DNA of 64,000 nt from Lacicoccus halitifaciens (GCF_040544485.1 NZ_JBDZDV010000001.1:62001-126000), one strand, 5' to 3'. Positions 1 through 9,197 are shown, counted from the first letter of the stretch. Translations and numbers: made by a program. Notes: a model not told the origin generated them from the letters alone.

Positions 1-897
1 AATGAGGACGCGCTTGCAGACCCTGAGAAACTGAAGCACTGGCTCCCGGTCGACCTCTACATCGGCGGGGCGGAGCATGCGGTGCTGCACCTGCTGTATG
101 CACGTTTCTGGCACAAAGTGCTCTACGATCTCGGCGTCGTCCATACGAAGGAGCCGTTCCAGAAATTGTTCAACCAGGGCATGATCCTCGGTGAGGGCAA
201 CGAGAAGATGAGTAAATCCAAAGGGAATGTCATCAACCCGGATGACATCGTCTATTCACACGGTGCGGACACACTCAGAATGTATGAAATGTTCATGGGG
301 CCGCTTGATGCGTCAATCGCATGGAGCACAACCGGTCTTGACGGGTCAAGACGCTTCCTTGACCGTGTATGGCGCCTCGTCATCAATGAGGATACGGGTG
401 AGGTCAATGCGAAGATCGTGGATAAGGAAACACCGGAGCTCGACAAAGTCTACAATGAGACGGTCAAGAAAGTGACTGAAGACTATGCCAACCTTGACTT
501 CAACACGGCGATTTCACAGATGATGGTATTTGTGAACGAGTGTTATAAGAAAGAAGAAGTCTCAAAGACTTATATCGAAGATTTCGTGAAGATGCTTTCC
601 GCCATCTCACCGCACATCGGTGAGGAATTATGGGACAGGCTCGGGAACACTGATACGGTTGCTTATGCGGAATGGCCGGAATACGATGAATCCAAACTCG
701 TTGAAGATGAAGTGGAAATCGTCATCCAGGTCAACGGCAAAGTGAAGGAGAAGCGAAATGTCCCTGCTGATGCATCGAAGGAAGACCTTGAAAGGATCGC
801 AATCGAATCCAACAGGATCCAGGATGACCTCCGGGACAAGACGATTCGTAAAGTAATCGTCGTACCGGGCAAACTGGTGAATATCGTCGCAAACTAA
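1..897 (+). CDS. leuS: Leucyl-tRNA synthetase, C-terminal part (5' end outside window)
   Basis: Class I aminoacyl-tRNA synthetase that charges tRNA-Leu in the cytosol. The frame is open from base 1, so this is the last 298 residues of a protein usually about 800 long; the HIGH motif and editing domain lie upstream of the window. The catalytic KMSKS loop is at fragment residues 69-73, preceded by a conserved YIGGAEHAVLHLLYARF block. The helical anticodon-binding domain follows at about residues 110-215, then the small C-terminal domain ending in VPGKLVNIVAN. A bidirectional terminator follows the stop directly. Confidence 0.97.
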   Translation, partial: NEDALADPEKLKHWLPVDLYIGGAEHAVLHLLYARFWHKVLYDLGVVHTKEPFQKLFNQGMILGEGNEKMSKSKGNVINPDDIVYSHGADTLRMYEMFMGPLDASIAWSTTGLDGSRRFLDRVWRLVINEDTGEVNAKIVDKETPELDKVYNETVKKVTEDYANLDFNTAISQMMVFVNECYKKEEVSKTYIEDFVKMLSAISPHIGEELWDRLGNTDTVAYAEWPEYDESKLVEDEVEIVIQVNGKVKEKRNVPADASKEDLERIAIESNRIQDDLRDKTIRKVIVVPGKLVNIVAN

Positions 898-938
898 AAA
901 AAGTGAAGCGGGGTCTCTGGACCCCTGCTTCACTTTTT
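898..938. terminator. Bidirectional terminator between leuS and the DUF421 gene
   Basis: The arms AAGTGAAGCGGGGTC and GACCCCTGCTTCACTT pair with a single bulge around a TCTG loop. An A-run lies on the left and a T-run on the right, so it can end transcripts from both converging genes. It overlaps the 3' end of the minus-strand gene. Confidence 0.85.
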
Positions 939-1463
939 TACATGTTGCATGATGTCATTTTCATCATTTTTTGAAGGCCCGTCACTTTTTGGGATGACGG
1001 AGATGCTCCCGTCACTCTCCAGGATGACCGCTTCAACCTTTTCAAGGTTGGCGGTGCCGCTTGACCGCACCGCCTGATGGATTTCGGATTTGTTCAGCCG
1101 TTCTTTCTTCAGATTTCCCTCAAGGTACTGATCCTTATAAAAGAGCAGCCTCGGTTCGGATTTCACCAGGTCATCGAATGTATCACTCGCCAGTGTGAAC
1201 CTCGTGATCAAATACTGCATCAGGACGAGCACAAGGTAGGCGGTGACGCCCTGAAGCAGCGACACGCTGCTGTCGAGGATGATGGTCGCGAGTATCGAGC
1301 CGAGGGCCACCGTCACGATGAAGTCGAAGGCGTTCAGCTGGGATAATGTACGCTTGCCGCTGACTCTCACGATGACGACCAGGGCGATATAGGCGAGCAG
1401 ACCGACGACCAGCGTGCGTATAATGGTTTCAAAATCACCTAAAAACATATCTTCCAATGACAT
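930..1463 (-). CDS. DUF421 (YetF-like) membrane protein
   Basis: Integral membrane protein of the DUF421/YetF family, whose function is poorly defined. The 177-residue protein has about three hydrophobic segments in its first 90 residues, with the family signature VSGKRTLSQLNAFDFIVTVA just after the first, then a cytosolic domain with KSEIHQAVRSSG. I chose the ATG at 1463 because AAAGGAG lies about 8 bases upstream; a longer reading from 1511 lacks such a site. It is a lone gene convergent with leuS. Family assignment is firm, the biochemical role unknown. Confidence 0.85.
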   Translation of the reverse strand: MSLEDMFLGDFETIIRTLVVGLLAYIALVVIVRVSGKRTLSQLNAFDFIVTVALGSILATIILDSSVSLLQGVTAYLVLVLMQYLITRFTLASDTFDDLVKSEPRLLFYKDQYLEGNLKKERLNKSEIHQAVRSSGTANLEKVEAVILESDGSISVIPKSDGPSKNDENDIMQHVKK

Positions 1464-1631
1464 ATGTACGCTCCTTTGGTTTTTATTGTGGAAACTGTAC
1501 TTTAAAGCCAATTCCTTTATATTGCCATGTTCAAACTTTTCGCCGTCGCTTTTTTGTAACCTTTCCTATACGGAGTGCCGGTGGAAATATGATATTGTTT
1601 ATGTAGGTATATCATGAAAGGATGAGAATGA

Positions 1632-1955
1632 ATGATTAAAGTGGTGAATGCGCTGAGCATTAAAAAGGGCCGGATCGATGAGGTTGCGGTAAGATTCCAG
1701 GAACCGAAGGCCGTCCATACTTTTGAAGGTTTTGAGCTGATGGAAGTGCTGAAGAATGAAAAGCTTGAAGATCATGATGAGCTGCTGGTCGCGACGACTT
1801 GGAAAGACCATGCATCCTTTGAGGCATGGAGGGACAGCAGGAAGAACCAAAAAGCCCACGGTTCAAGACCGTCCGGGGATAAACCTGCAGACAACCCGAT
1901 CATAGATAATGAAATACGAATTTATGACATCGCCTACCGGCACCTGCCGGAATAA
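1632..1955 (+). CDS. IsdG/HmoA-type heme-degrading monooxygenase
   Basis: Small ABM-fold enzyme (107 residues) expected to open the heme ring and release iron in the cytosol. Asn6, Trp66 and His76 sit where the staphylococcal IsdG family has its catalytic Asn/Trp/His triad, and the overall length matches. The start is an ATG behind AAGGATGAG. It is a single-gene unit with its own terminator and no isd transport genes next to it. I see no convincing Fur box upstream; an AT-rich stretch before the gene only weakly resembles one. It could equally be named HmoA/HmoB; the substrate is inferred from the triad. Confidence 0.88.
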   Translation: MIKVVNALSIKKGRIDEVAVRFQEPKAVHTFEGFELMEVLKNEKLEDHDELLVATTWKDHASFEAWRDSRKNQKAHGSRPSGDKPADNPIIDNEIRIYDIAYRHLPE

Positions 1956-1960
1956 GAAGA

Positions 1961-1993
1961 GACCCCGCAGTTCTAGTGAACTGCGGGGTTTTG
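1961..1993 (+). terminator. Terminator of the IsdG-like gene
   Basis: Perfect 13-bp arms GACCCCGCAGTTC and GAACTGCGGGGTT surround a TAGT loop and are followed by a short T-run. It begins 6 bases after the stop codon. Confidence 0.9.
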
Positions 1994-2007
1994 GCGTTGT
2001 GGTGAAG

Positions 2008-2276
2008 AAGGTGCGTTTTGAGTTTGGAATTCGCACCACTGATGGCCTTCTTATGAGCAGGTTGCGGATTTTGGGTCCGGTTTCGCAACGTTAGCCGGGT
2101 TTGAAGGCGAAGGTTACGTTTTCTGTGCCTGATTTCGCAACGTTGACTGGGTTTTCATTCAAAGGTTGCGGATTCCATGTCTGGTTTCGTAAGGTGGACC
2201 TTGCTTTCCCGTGAAGGTTACGAATTCAGTGCCCGATTTCGCAACATTACCGCAATTTTCGACTGAAGGTTACGGA
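2008..2276. repeat. 52-bp tandem intergenic repeat, about 5.2 units
   Basis: Units begin at about 2008, 2059, 2110, 2162, 2214 and a partial one at 2266, giving a period of 51-52 bp. Each starts with AAGGTTRCG and most carry TTTCGCAACG about 20 bp later, so GTTGCG and CGCAAC can pair inside a unit. The first unit is more diverged (GGTGCG with CGCACC). The array fills the gap between two converging genes and contains no credible gene. Its function is unknown. Confidence 0.85.
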
Positions 2277-2300
2277 CGTCATCAACAATCAGCTGCACCC

Positions 2301-3554
2301 TTACTTCATCCCGGCGCTGTGGCCCGCGACATAACCCGTGACGAGCGCGCTCGTTATATTATAGCCGCCGGTGTAGCCGTGGATGTCGAGGACTTCGCCG
2401 GCAAAATAAAGTCCTTCGACGAGGCGGCTTTCCATCGTCTGGGGCGTGATTTCTTTTAAATTGACGCCGCCTCCGGTGACGAATGCCTTTTCTATGGACT
2501 GGGTGCCGTCGACTTTGAAGGTGAAGCCTTTCAGGAAGTCCACAATCTTCTGCTTATCTTCATTTTTCAGATGGTGGCTGTTCGCTTCACGGTCGATGCC
2601 GTTATAGTCGATCAGAAATTCGGCGAGCCGGTCCTGCATCATGGTCTTCAGTATATTCCTGATGGATTTATTGGGGCTTTCCTTGATCAGGGCGTCGAGT
2701 TCCTCCTGGAGTGCGCCTTTCCCCGTATCGGGATAAAAGTCGATCATCATGCTGATGTCGGTGCGCTTCTGGCTCTTCTGCTCCTTATACACGAACTGGC
2801 TGCATCTGAGGGCGGCGGGACCGGAGATGCCGAAGTGCGTGAATATCATATCCATCTGATGGGTGATGCGCGGTTTGCCGTTCTTCCGGAGCACGGACAA
2901 AGCGATGTTGGAGAGGCTCAGGCCTTTTAAGGTGCCCGCCCTGATGAAGTCCTCGGAAGAGGTGATGGGCACTTCCGTCGGGAAGAGTTCAGTGATGGTG
3001 TGCCCGGCCGTTCGTGCGAATTTATGGCCGTCGCCGGTGGATCCGGTGTTCGGCACACTCCGTCCGCCGGTGGTGATGATGACGTTCTGGGCTTTGATGA
3101 CTTCGCCGTCCGTCAAGGTGACGCCGGTGATTCTGCCGTCTTTGGAAGTCACTTCCTCAACGATTGTATTGTAGCGTATGGTCACATTATTTTCCTCCAG
3201 TTCCCGGAGGAAGACATTCAGTACATCGACGGCCTTGTTGCTGACGGGGAACATGCGGCCGTGGTCTTCCTCTTTCAGTGCCACACCGCGGGACTCGACA
3301 AAGTCGATGATGTTTTCATTATCGAAGATGCTGAAGGGACCGTACAGGAATTTGCCGTTGCCGGGGATATGACTGATGATCTCGGCGTAGGGCAGGCGGT
3401 TTGTGACATTGCAGCGGCCGCCGCCCGAGATGAGCAGCTTCTGCCCGAGTTTTTTATTTTTTTCGATGAGGATTACTTTTTTGCCATTTTTGGAGGCGGA
3501 ATAGGCTGCCATCAGGCCGCTCACACCGCCGCCAACCACAATTACGTCATACAT
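2301..3554 (-). CDS. NAD(P)/FAD-dependent oxidoreductase, HI0933/BaiN (YtfP) family
   Basis: Flavoprotein of the HI0933-like family (417 residues), whose physiological substrate is generally unknown. An N-terminal FAD-binding Rossmann motif VVGGGVSGLMAA spans residues 6-17, the family motif KLLISGGGRCNVTN follows at about 39-52, and the C-terminal motif GEVLDIHGYTGGYNI closes the FAD site near residue 400. It is transcribed divergently from the MurJ-like gene, the same pairing found in many Firmicutes. The ATG at 3554 has an AAGGAGAA-like site upstream. Confidence 0.9.
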   Translation of the reverse strand: MYDVIVVGGGVSGLMAAYSASKNGKKVILIEKNKKLGQKLLISGGGRCNVTNRLPYAEIISHIPGNGKFLYGPFSIFDNENIIDFVESRGVALKEEDHGRMFPVSNKAVDVLNVFLRELEENNVTIRYNTIVEEVTSKDGRITGVTLTDGEVIKAQNVIITTGGRSVPNTGSTGDGHKFARTAGHTITELFPTEVPITSSEDFIRAGTLKGLSLSNIALSVLRKNGKPRITHQMDMIFTHFGISGPAALRCSQFVYKEQKSQKRTDISMMIDFYPDTGKGALQEELDALIKESPNKSIRNILKTMMQDRLAEFLIDYNGIDREANSHHLKNEDKQKIVDFLKGFTFKVDGTQSIEKAFVTGGGVNLKEITPQTMESRLVEGLYFAGEVLDIHGYTGGYNITSALVTGYVAGHSAGMK

Positions 3555-3632
3555 GATTTTCTCCTTTTGGTTTGAAAGTGATATTATATTGATTATAATG
3601 TAGTTTAGTATAAAATAAGAAGGTTTTAAAAC

Positions 3633-5267
3633 ATGTCAGATTCCAATAAATTAGTCAGAGGGACATTCTTTTTAACTTTGGCGACACTCATCACAAAGAT
3701 TTTGGGTATGCTTTACCTGATTCCATTCTACGCAATAATGGACGGGGAGGAAAACCTGGCCCTCTACGGGTACGCCTATACGCCGTACACGATCATGCTG
3801 TCCATCGCAGCAGCAGGAGTGCCCGGCGCCGTATCGAAATACGTGGCCAAGTATAACGCACTCGGCGCCTATCAGACCAGCCAGAAATTGTACCGGTCGA
3901 GTCTATGGGTCATGATCGGTTCGGGATTGCTGGCATTCATCGCATTATATATCGCAGCCCCTTACATAGCCAATCTCCAGACGCTGGCGGCAGGGAGCGG
4001 GGAAGGCAGCTGGTCGGCCGAGGATATCACACGCATCATCCGCATCATCGGGATTGCCGTGATCATCATCCCGTTCATGGCGACTTTCCGGGGCATCTTC
4101 CAGGGCTTCGAATCATTCGGCCCGACCAGTGCTTCATCCGTCGTTGAACAGGTCGTGAGAATCGCAGTGCTGCTCGGCGGTGCATATATTGTCCTGTACG
4201 TGCTCGGTGGCACGGTCCAGACGGCCAACGAAGTTGCGGTGTTCGCCGCATTCATCGGCGGTCTCGGTGCAATCGCCACACTGCTGTACTTCTGGAGGAA
4301 GAGGCGCCCGCACATTCAAAAACTGGTGGATTCGGATGAAACAGGATACGATTTCAGCTACAAGGAGATGTATGGTGAGATCATCCGCTACGGCATCCCG
4401 TTCATCATTGTGGGAATCAGCATCCCGGTCATCATATTCATCGACCAGCTGACCCACAACAACGGCCTTGCACTGGCGGGCGTGCCGGCGAGGTACCATG
4501 ATACATGGTTCGGCATGCTGAATCTGACGACGCATAAGCTCGTCATGATACCGACATCACTGGCAGCGGCATTCGCAATAACGATCCTGCCTTTCATCAC
4601 GAAGAACTTCCAGCGCAAGCAGATGGATGATGTGCACCATCAAATCAAACTGATGATCATGATGCTCCTGTTCTTCGCGGTTCCGGCCGCTGCAGGCATG
4701 ATGATACTGTCCGCGCCGCTTTACACATCATTTTTCGAATATAATGAAGTGGCTATACAGATTCTCCTGTTCTATGCACCGGTGAGCATCATCATTTCAT
4801 TATTCTCGATCACCTGCTCAATCGTCCAGGGCATCGACAAGCAGAACCTGACGCTCTACGTGGTGCTCGCGGTGATTGTCGTGAAACTTGCGGTCAATAT
4901 CCCGCTGATCATGCAGTTCCATACGGTCGGCGCCGTCATGGGGACGGCACTTGCGCTCGGCCTCGGCGTCGTGCTCAACTTGTGGATCATCAAGAAATAC
5001 GGAAAATTCCATATCCGTCCATTGATGAAGCCGCTCTTACAGATCGGGTTCTATACGATCGTCATGCTGCTTGCAGTGGAAATCGTCTATCTGGTTCTCA
5101 TGTTCTATCTCGATGTCGAGCAGAAGCTTGATTCCGTGATCATCCTGGCCATCACCGTACCGATCGGTGCGTCGGTCTATATACTGCTGTCATTCAGAAG
5201 CGGTCTTGCAGATGAAATCCTCGGTTCAAGAGCGGATAAAATCAGACGGAAATTGAGGTTTTTATAA
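3633..5267 (+). CDS. murJ: Lipid II flippase, MurJ-like (YtgP/SAV1754 type)
   Basis: Polytopic membrane protein of the MOP (MATE/polysaccharide exporter) superfamily, 544 residues with about 14 predicted membrane segments. The staphylococcal protein of this family and gene neighbourhood is known as the essential flippase that moves the cell-wall precursor lipid II across the membrane. The N-terminus (LVRGTFFLTLATLITKILGM) is typical. The stop codon overlaps the start of the downstream pseudouridine synthase by one base, so the two are co-transcribed. Substrate assignment rests on family and position. Confidence 0.85.
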   Translation: MSDSNKLVRGTFFLTLATLITKILGMLYLIPFYAIMDGEENLALYGYAYTPYTIMLSIAAAGVPGAVSKYVAKYNALGAYQTSQKLYRSSLWVMIGSGLLAFIALYIAAPYIANLQTLAAGSGEGSWSAEDITRIIRIIGIAVIIIPFMATFRGIFQGFESFGPTSASSVVEQVVRIAVLLGGAYIVLYVLGGTVQTANEVAVFAAFIGGLGAIATLLYFWRKRRPHIQKLVDSDETGYDFSYKEMYGEIIRYGIPFIIVGISIPVIIFIDQLTHNNGLALAGVPARYHDTWFGMLNLTTHKLVMIPTSLAAAFAITILPFITKNFQRKQMDDVHHQIKLMIMMLLFFAVPAAAGMMILSAPLYTSFFEYNEVAIQILLFYAPVSIIISLFSITCSIVQGIDKQNLTLYVVLAVIVVKLAVNIPLIMQFHTVGAVMGTALALGLGVVLNLWIIKKYGKFHIRPLMKPLLQIGFYTIVMLLAVEIVYLVLMFYLDVEQKLDSVIILAITVPIGASVYILLSFRSGLADEILGSRADKIRRKLRFL

Positions 5268-5962
5268 TGCGTTTGGATAAGTTTCTCTCTAATGCCGGCA
5301 TCGGCAGCCGTAAGGAAGTTTCCAAAATGATCAGGAACGGCCGTGTCAAAGTGGAGGGGGCGGTCGTGAATAAACCCAACCATCATGTTTCGTACGACTC
5401 CCATGTTGATTTGGATGACGAGCGGGTGATCCTCGAAGAATACATCTACCTCATGCTCAACAAACCTGAAGGCGTCATCTCCTCCACCGAGGAGGGGCCG
5501 ACCCAGACGGTGATGGAACTGATCGACCATCCGCAGATCGATGAACTGTTCCCGGTCGGCAGGCTCGATAAAGATACGACGGGCCTGCTGCTCATCACAA
5601 ATGACGGCAAGTTTTCCCATGCGCTCCTCAGCCCGAGGAGCAGGGTCGGCAAGACTTACAAAGTGACGCTGAGGGACGACGTCACCGACGCGGATATTGC
5701 GGCACTCGAGGCAGGTATCCCGCTTAAGGACTTCACCAGCTCCCCGGCGGTCGCGAAGCGTACCGGCAGCAGGAAAGTAAGCCTCACCATATATGAAGGG
5801 AAGTTCCATCAAGTCAAAAGGATGTTCTCATACCTCGGCAATGAAGTGACTGCCCTGAAGCGGACCCGGTTCGGAAACCTCCCGCTCGATGAATCGCTGG
5901 AACCCGGTGAAAGCAGATACCTCACCACTGCTGAAGTGAAAAAATTAATGCAACTTGTTTAA
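5267..5962 (+). CDS. 16S/23S rRNA pseudouridine synthase, RsuA/RluB family (YtzG-like)
   Basis: Converts a specific rRNA uridine to pseudouridine. The 231-residue protein has an N-terminal S4 RNA-binding domain (residues 1-60, MRLDKFLSNAGIGSRKEV) and a catalytic domain with VGRLDKDTTGLLLITND, whose Asp is the nucleophile. The start ATG shares its first base with the stop of the flippase gene, indicating translational coupling. RsuA-type action on 16S rRNA is most likely from the gene neighbourhood, but an RluB-type target cannot be excluded. Confidence 0.9.
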   Translation: MRLDKFLSNAGIGSRKEVSKMIRNGRVKVEGAVVNKPNHHVSYDSHVDLDDERVILEEYIYLMLNKPEGVISSTEEGPTQTVMELIDHPQIDELFPVGRLDKDTTGLLLITNDGKFSHALLSPRSRVGKTYKVTLRDDVTDADIAALEAGIPLKDFTSSPAVAKRTGSRKVSLTIYEGKFHQVKRMFSYLGNEVTALKRTRFGNLPLDESLEPGESRYLTTAEVKKLMQLV

Positions 5963-6030
5963 ATCATTTTAGAGTGGGTAAATATTGATTAGTATTCAAA
6001 AGAAACTAAATTCAATAGAGGTGTATATCA

Positions 6031-6681
6031 ATGGGAAGATTAATTAGTGGTTTACTCAGAATTGCAGCATTGGTCGGTATCGCAGCAGCAGTCAAGAAGT
6101 TATCCGAAAAGGAAAACAGGGATGCCGTCATGAACGAGTATCAGAAAGCGAAGGAAAATCCTAAGGAATATGCTCAGAACGTCCAGAGCAAAGTGACTGA
6201 GAAAGCCCAGGAAGTCCAGGGCAAGGCGAAGGAAGAGTATTCCAAAGCCAAGGACGACCCTAAGAGCTACGCACAGGATGTACAGTCCAAAGTGACCGAG
6301 CAGGCCAAGGATTATCAGAGTAAGATGAGCGAGCAGGCTCAGCAGTACCAGGAACAAGCCAAAGAAGAGATTGAAAAGATGAAGGATGAATCAGAGGAAT
6401 CCGAATCCGACAGCTCCGGTGGAAACACTGAAAATGAGGAAGATAAAAATAATGATTCCGATTATGATGTGAAGCCGGATGCAGAAGACGGCGACGGCCA
6501 CCTTACGACCGACCAGGAGGAAGGCAACTTCGATTCCGAAGGCGGAATACTCCATCCGGAGGAGACACCGGGTGCAGAAGTGGTCAGCGATAAAGGCGAA
6601 ATAAACGACAACCACAATATCCATGTCGTCTACGACGAAGATTCCGATGAAAACTCAGACAAAAATAAAGACAATAAGTAA
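6031..6681 (+). CDS. YtxH-like membrane-anchored protein with helical repeats
   Basis: Unrecognised beyond a general YtxH/LEA-like character. The 216 residues start with one hydrophobic helix (about 4-22), followed by two copies of a roughly 32-residue amphipathic unit containing YAQ(N/D)VQSKVTE(K/Q)A, then a very acidic disordered tail from about residue 115 that is rich in Asp, Glu and Ser. The layout suggests a cytoplasmic coiled region tethered to the membrane, perhaps stress-related. The RBS is AGAGGTG and the gene ends in its own terminator. Confidence 0.75.
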   Translation: MGRLISGLLRIAALVGIAAAVKKLSEKENRDAVMNEYQKAKENPKEYAQNVQSKVTEKAQEVQGKAKEEYSKAKDDPKSYAQDVQSKVTEQAKDYQSKMSEQAQQYQEQAKEEIEKMKDESEESESDSSGGNTENEEDKNNDSDYDVKPDAEDGDGHLTTDQEEGNFDSEGGILHPEETPGAEVVSDKGEINDNHNIHVVYDEDSDENSDKNKDNK

Positions 6682-6700
6682 GTCATTCTGCAATGACTCG

Positions 6701-6727
6701 ACCGGTTCTTGGGAACCGGTTTTTTTA
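6701..6727 (+). terminator. Terminator after the YtxH-like gene
   Basis: ACCGGTTC and GAACCGGT pair around TTGG and are followed by a T-run. Confidence 0.9.
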
Positions 6728-6755
6728 TTTTCAAAAAAATTCCCAAAACAGCTGA

Positions 6756-6791
6756 TGAACACTTGTGTTCAGAGGCAAATGTATTTATCAT
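6756..6791 (+). promoter_or_regulatory. pepV-dat promoter with overlapping palindromic operator candidate
   Basis: A 16-bp perfect palindrome, TGAACACTTGTGTTCA (6756-6771), overlaps a -35-like TTGTGT at 6763-6768. A TATCAT -10 lies 17 bp downstream at 6786-6791. The geometry suits repression by a dimeric regulator, whose identity is unknown. Confidence 0.5.
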
Positions 6792-6826
6792 GAAGTACAA
6801 ATAACGAATGGGTAGGGATGAACGTC

Positions 6827-8257
6827 ATGGATTTTCAGGCACTTGTCATGCAGCATAAAGATTCACTGATTGAAGATTTGACCGGATTGCTTAAAGTGGA
6901 AAGCGTCAAAGGCGACCCGTCGGAAAATGCGCCGGTTGGTGAAGGGCCGAAAGCGGCGCTGGACTATATGATGGAACTTGGTGAAAGGGATGGTTTTGCG
7001 ACGAAGGAAGTGGATGGACTGGCAGGGCATATTGAAATAGGCTCGGGTGAGGAACTGTTCGGCATACTCGGGCATGTGGACGTCGTACCGCCCGGAAGCG
7101 GCTGGAACCACCCGCCGTTCGATCCCCTCATCACGGATGAGACGATCACGGCACGCGGTGTGCAGGACGACAAGGGACCGACGATGGCGGCTTATTATGC
7201 ATTGAAGATCTTAAAAGAGCAGGGTTTTGACTTCAAAGTGAAGACACGCCTGATCATCGGCACCGATGAAGAGTCCGACTGGGAATGCACGAAAGCTTAT
7301 TTCGACAGTGAGGAGATGCCGGATGCGGGTTTTGCGCCCGATGCGTCTTTCCCGCTGATCTACGGGGAGAAGGGGATCACCTCCTTCAACATCGTCCAGA
7401 AACATACGCATCTTGATGAGGTGGAGCCGAACATCGAATTGAAAGTGCTGATTTCAGGGGAGAGGTACAACATGGTCCCCGAAGAGGCCGAGGCGAAGCT
7501 GAAAGTGATACAGAATATGACGGAAGTCATCCAGTCATTTGAGGATTTCCTGAGGAGCAATAAGGTGAAGGGGGATTATGAAGTCGACAACGGCTTCCTG
7601 ATCATCCGCACCGAAGGGCAGAGTGCACACGGTTCGACGCCTGAAGCGGGCGTCAATGCCGGTTTCATACTGATTGAGTTCCTGAGCACGCTGGAACTCG
7701 ACGACAACGCGAGGAATTTTGTGCAATTTGCCCAAAACTATATTATCGACCACTATGACGGCAGCCGGTTCGATATGGCACATAAGCATGAAGAGATGGG
7801 TGAAGTCAGTGTCAACACGGGCATGATCAATTATACGGAGGTGGACGGGGCGAGCTTCGGTGTGAACCTGCGGTATCCGGAAGGTCTGGATTTCCAGGGG
7901 AAGATCGAGGCATTCAAAGAAAAGATCTCGGATGAAGGATTCATGATCGAAGACGTGACGGACGAGCCGCCGCATTTCGTGGATCCGGCGGACCCGCTGG
8001 TCAGGGTGCTGCTCGACAGTTACCGCAACCATGTGGATGACCCGTCGGAACCTTTCACCGTAGGCGGGGGCACCTACGCGAGGACGCTTGAACGGGGTGT
8101 TGCCTTCGGGGCGATGTTCAAGGATACCAAAGACACGATGCACCAGAAGAATGAAACGATGAAGATCGAGGAACTGCTGAAGGCGACAGCCATTTATTTA
8201 GAAGCGGTTTACAGAATATGTGTAGAGGGTGAGATCAGTGAGGATAAGTTATTATAA
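6827..8257 (+). CDS. pepV: Dipeptidase PepV (M20 metallopeptidase)
   Basis: Cytosolic two-zinc dipeptidase releasing amino acids from dipeptides. Metal-binding motifs are visible in order: GILGHVDVVPPGSGW, GVQDDKGP, GTDEESDW and a C-terminal MHQKNE. The lid domain lies between about residues 185 and 350. I prefer the ATG at 6827, about 9 bases after AGGG; an ATG at 6818 abuts that site. It overlaps the next gene, dat, by about 20 bases, matching the pepV-dat pair of staphylococci. The promoter carries a palindrome (6756-6771). Confidence 0.93.
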   Translation: MDFQALVMQHKDSLIEDLTGLLKVESVKGDPSENAPVGEGPKAALDYMMELGERDGFATKEVDGLAGHIEIGSGEELFGILGHVDVVPPGSGWNHPPFDPLITDETITARGVQDDKGPTMAAYYALKILKEQGFDFKVKTRLIIGTDEESDWECTKAYFDSEEMPDAGFAPDASFPLIYGEKGITSFNIVQKHTHLDEVEPNIELKVLISGERYNMVPEEAEAKLKVIQNMTEVIQSFEDFLRSNKVKGDYEVDNGFLIIRTEGQSAHGSTPEAGVNAGFILIEFLSTLELDDNARNFVQFAQNYIIDHYDGSRFDMAHKHEEMGEVSVNTGMINYTEVDGASFGVNLRYPEGLDFQGKIEAFKEKISDEGFMIEDVTDEPPHFVDPADPLVRVLLDSYRNHVDDPSEPFTVGGGTYARTLERGVAFGAMFKDTKDTMHQKNETMKIEELLKATAIYLEAVYRICVEGEISEDKLL

Positions 8258-9092
8258 TGGGGAATATGTCAATCATGACGAGATGAGGATCAAAAGCGGG
8301 GACCGTGCATTCTACTTTGGTGACGGCGTCTATGAAGTGGTCCGTATATACGACGGCCGTTTTTTCACACTGGATGAACATACCGACCGGCTGATGGCCA
8401 GTGCAGAAGAAGTGATGATCAGAGGCCTGGAACGGGAGAAGATTGTTGAAATACTCCATGAAGTCAGGGAGAGGAACGCCATCACAGACGGCGCCCTGTA
8501 CATTCAGGTCTCAAGGGGCATCGCCCCGCGCGACCACAGTTTTCCTGATGGCAGCAACCCTGTAATCTATGCGAGCATCAGGGGAGCGAAGCGGCCGCAC
8601 GCCCAGATGGAGGAAGGCGTCAGGGCAGTGACCACGGAGGACTACCGCTGGCTGAAATGTCACGTTAAAAGCCTGAACCTGCTGGCGAATGTCATGGAGA
8701 AGCAGTATGCGGTGGAAAATGGTGCCAAGGAGACGATCATGCACCGTGACGGTGTGGTGACGGAAGGTTCCTCGACCAATGTGTTCATGGTGCGGAACGG
8801 GACGCTTTTCACCCACCCGGCGGACAACCTCATCCTGAATGGGATCACCCGCCAGGAAGTGCTTAAACTGGCTGAAGAAAATGAAATACCTTTCCGTGAA
8901 GAAGGCTTCACGGTTCCCGACATGAGCGAAGCGGATGAAGTGTTCTACACGAGCACGACGCAGGAAATCACACCGGTCGTCAATATCGACGGGAGACAGG
9001 TCGGGGACGGCTCGGTCGGCGGTACGACGCGTAAACTGCAGTCACTCTTTAATAAAAAAATCACACAATTAAAATCAGTTAAACAAAGTTAA
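8238..9092 (+). CDS. dat: D-amino acid (D-alanine) aminotransferase
   Basis: PLP fold-type IV transaminase interconverting D-alanine and D-glutamate, so supplying D-Glu for peptidoglycan. Conserved blocks include GDGVYEVVRIYDG near the N-terminus, the PLP lysine in CHVKSLNLLANV, and EGSSTNVFMV. I chose the GTG at 8238 because GAGGGTGA lies just upstream; an in-frame GTG at 8229 would sit inside that site. This gives 284 residues, usual for the family. It is translationally coupled to pepV by a 20-base overlap. Confidence 0.92.
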   Translation: MRISYYNGEYVNHDEMRIKSGDRAFYFGDGVYEVVRIYDGRFFTLDEHTDRLMASAEEVMIRGLEREKIVEILHEVRERNAITDGALYIQVSRGIAPRDHSFPDGSNPVIYASIRGAKRPHAQMEEGVRAVTTEDYRWLKCHVKSLNLLANVMEKQYAVENGAKETIMHRDGVVTEGSSTNVFMVRNGTLFTHPADNLILNGITRQEVLKLAEENEIPFREEGFTVPDMSEADEVFYTSTTQEITPVVNIDGRQVGDGSVGGTTRKLQSLFNKKITQLKSVKQS

Positions 9093-9197
9093 CGGGAGAT
9101 ATTACACATATATTTTTAAAAGAGGTTGAAGCCTTATACAATGTGACTTTGAGAGCTGTTTTTTTCGAGTTGTCATTTGAAGAAATGGATATGAGTC

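Noticed and set aside
1560..1631. A Fur box before the heme monooxygenase gene
   Set aside because: The AT-rich stretch GATATTGTTTATG resembles only part of the consensus; too weak to annotate.
3000..3575. A 191-codon plus-strand frame opposite the YtfP-type flavoprotein
   Set aside because: The minus-strand flavoprotein has clear FAD motifs; this frame is its shadow.
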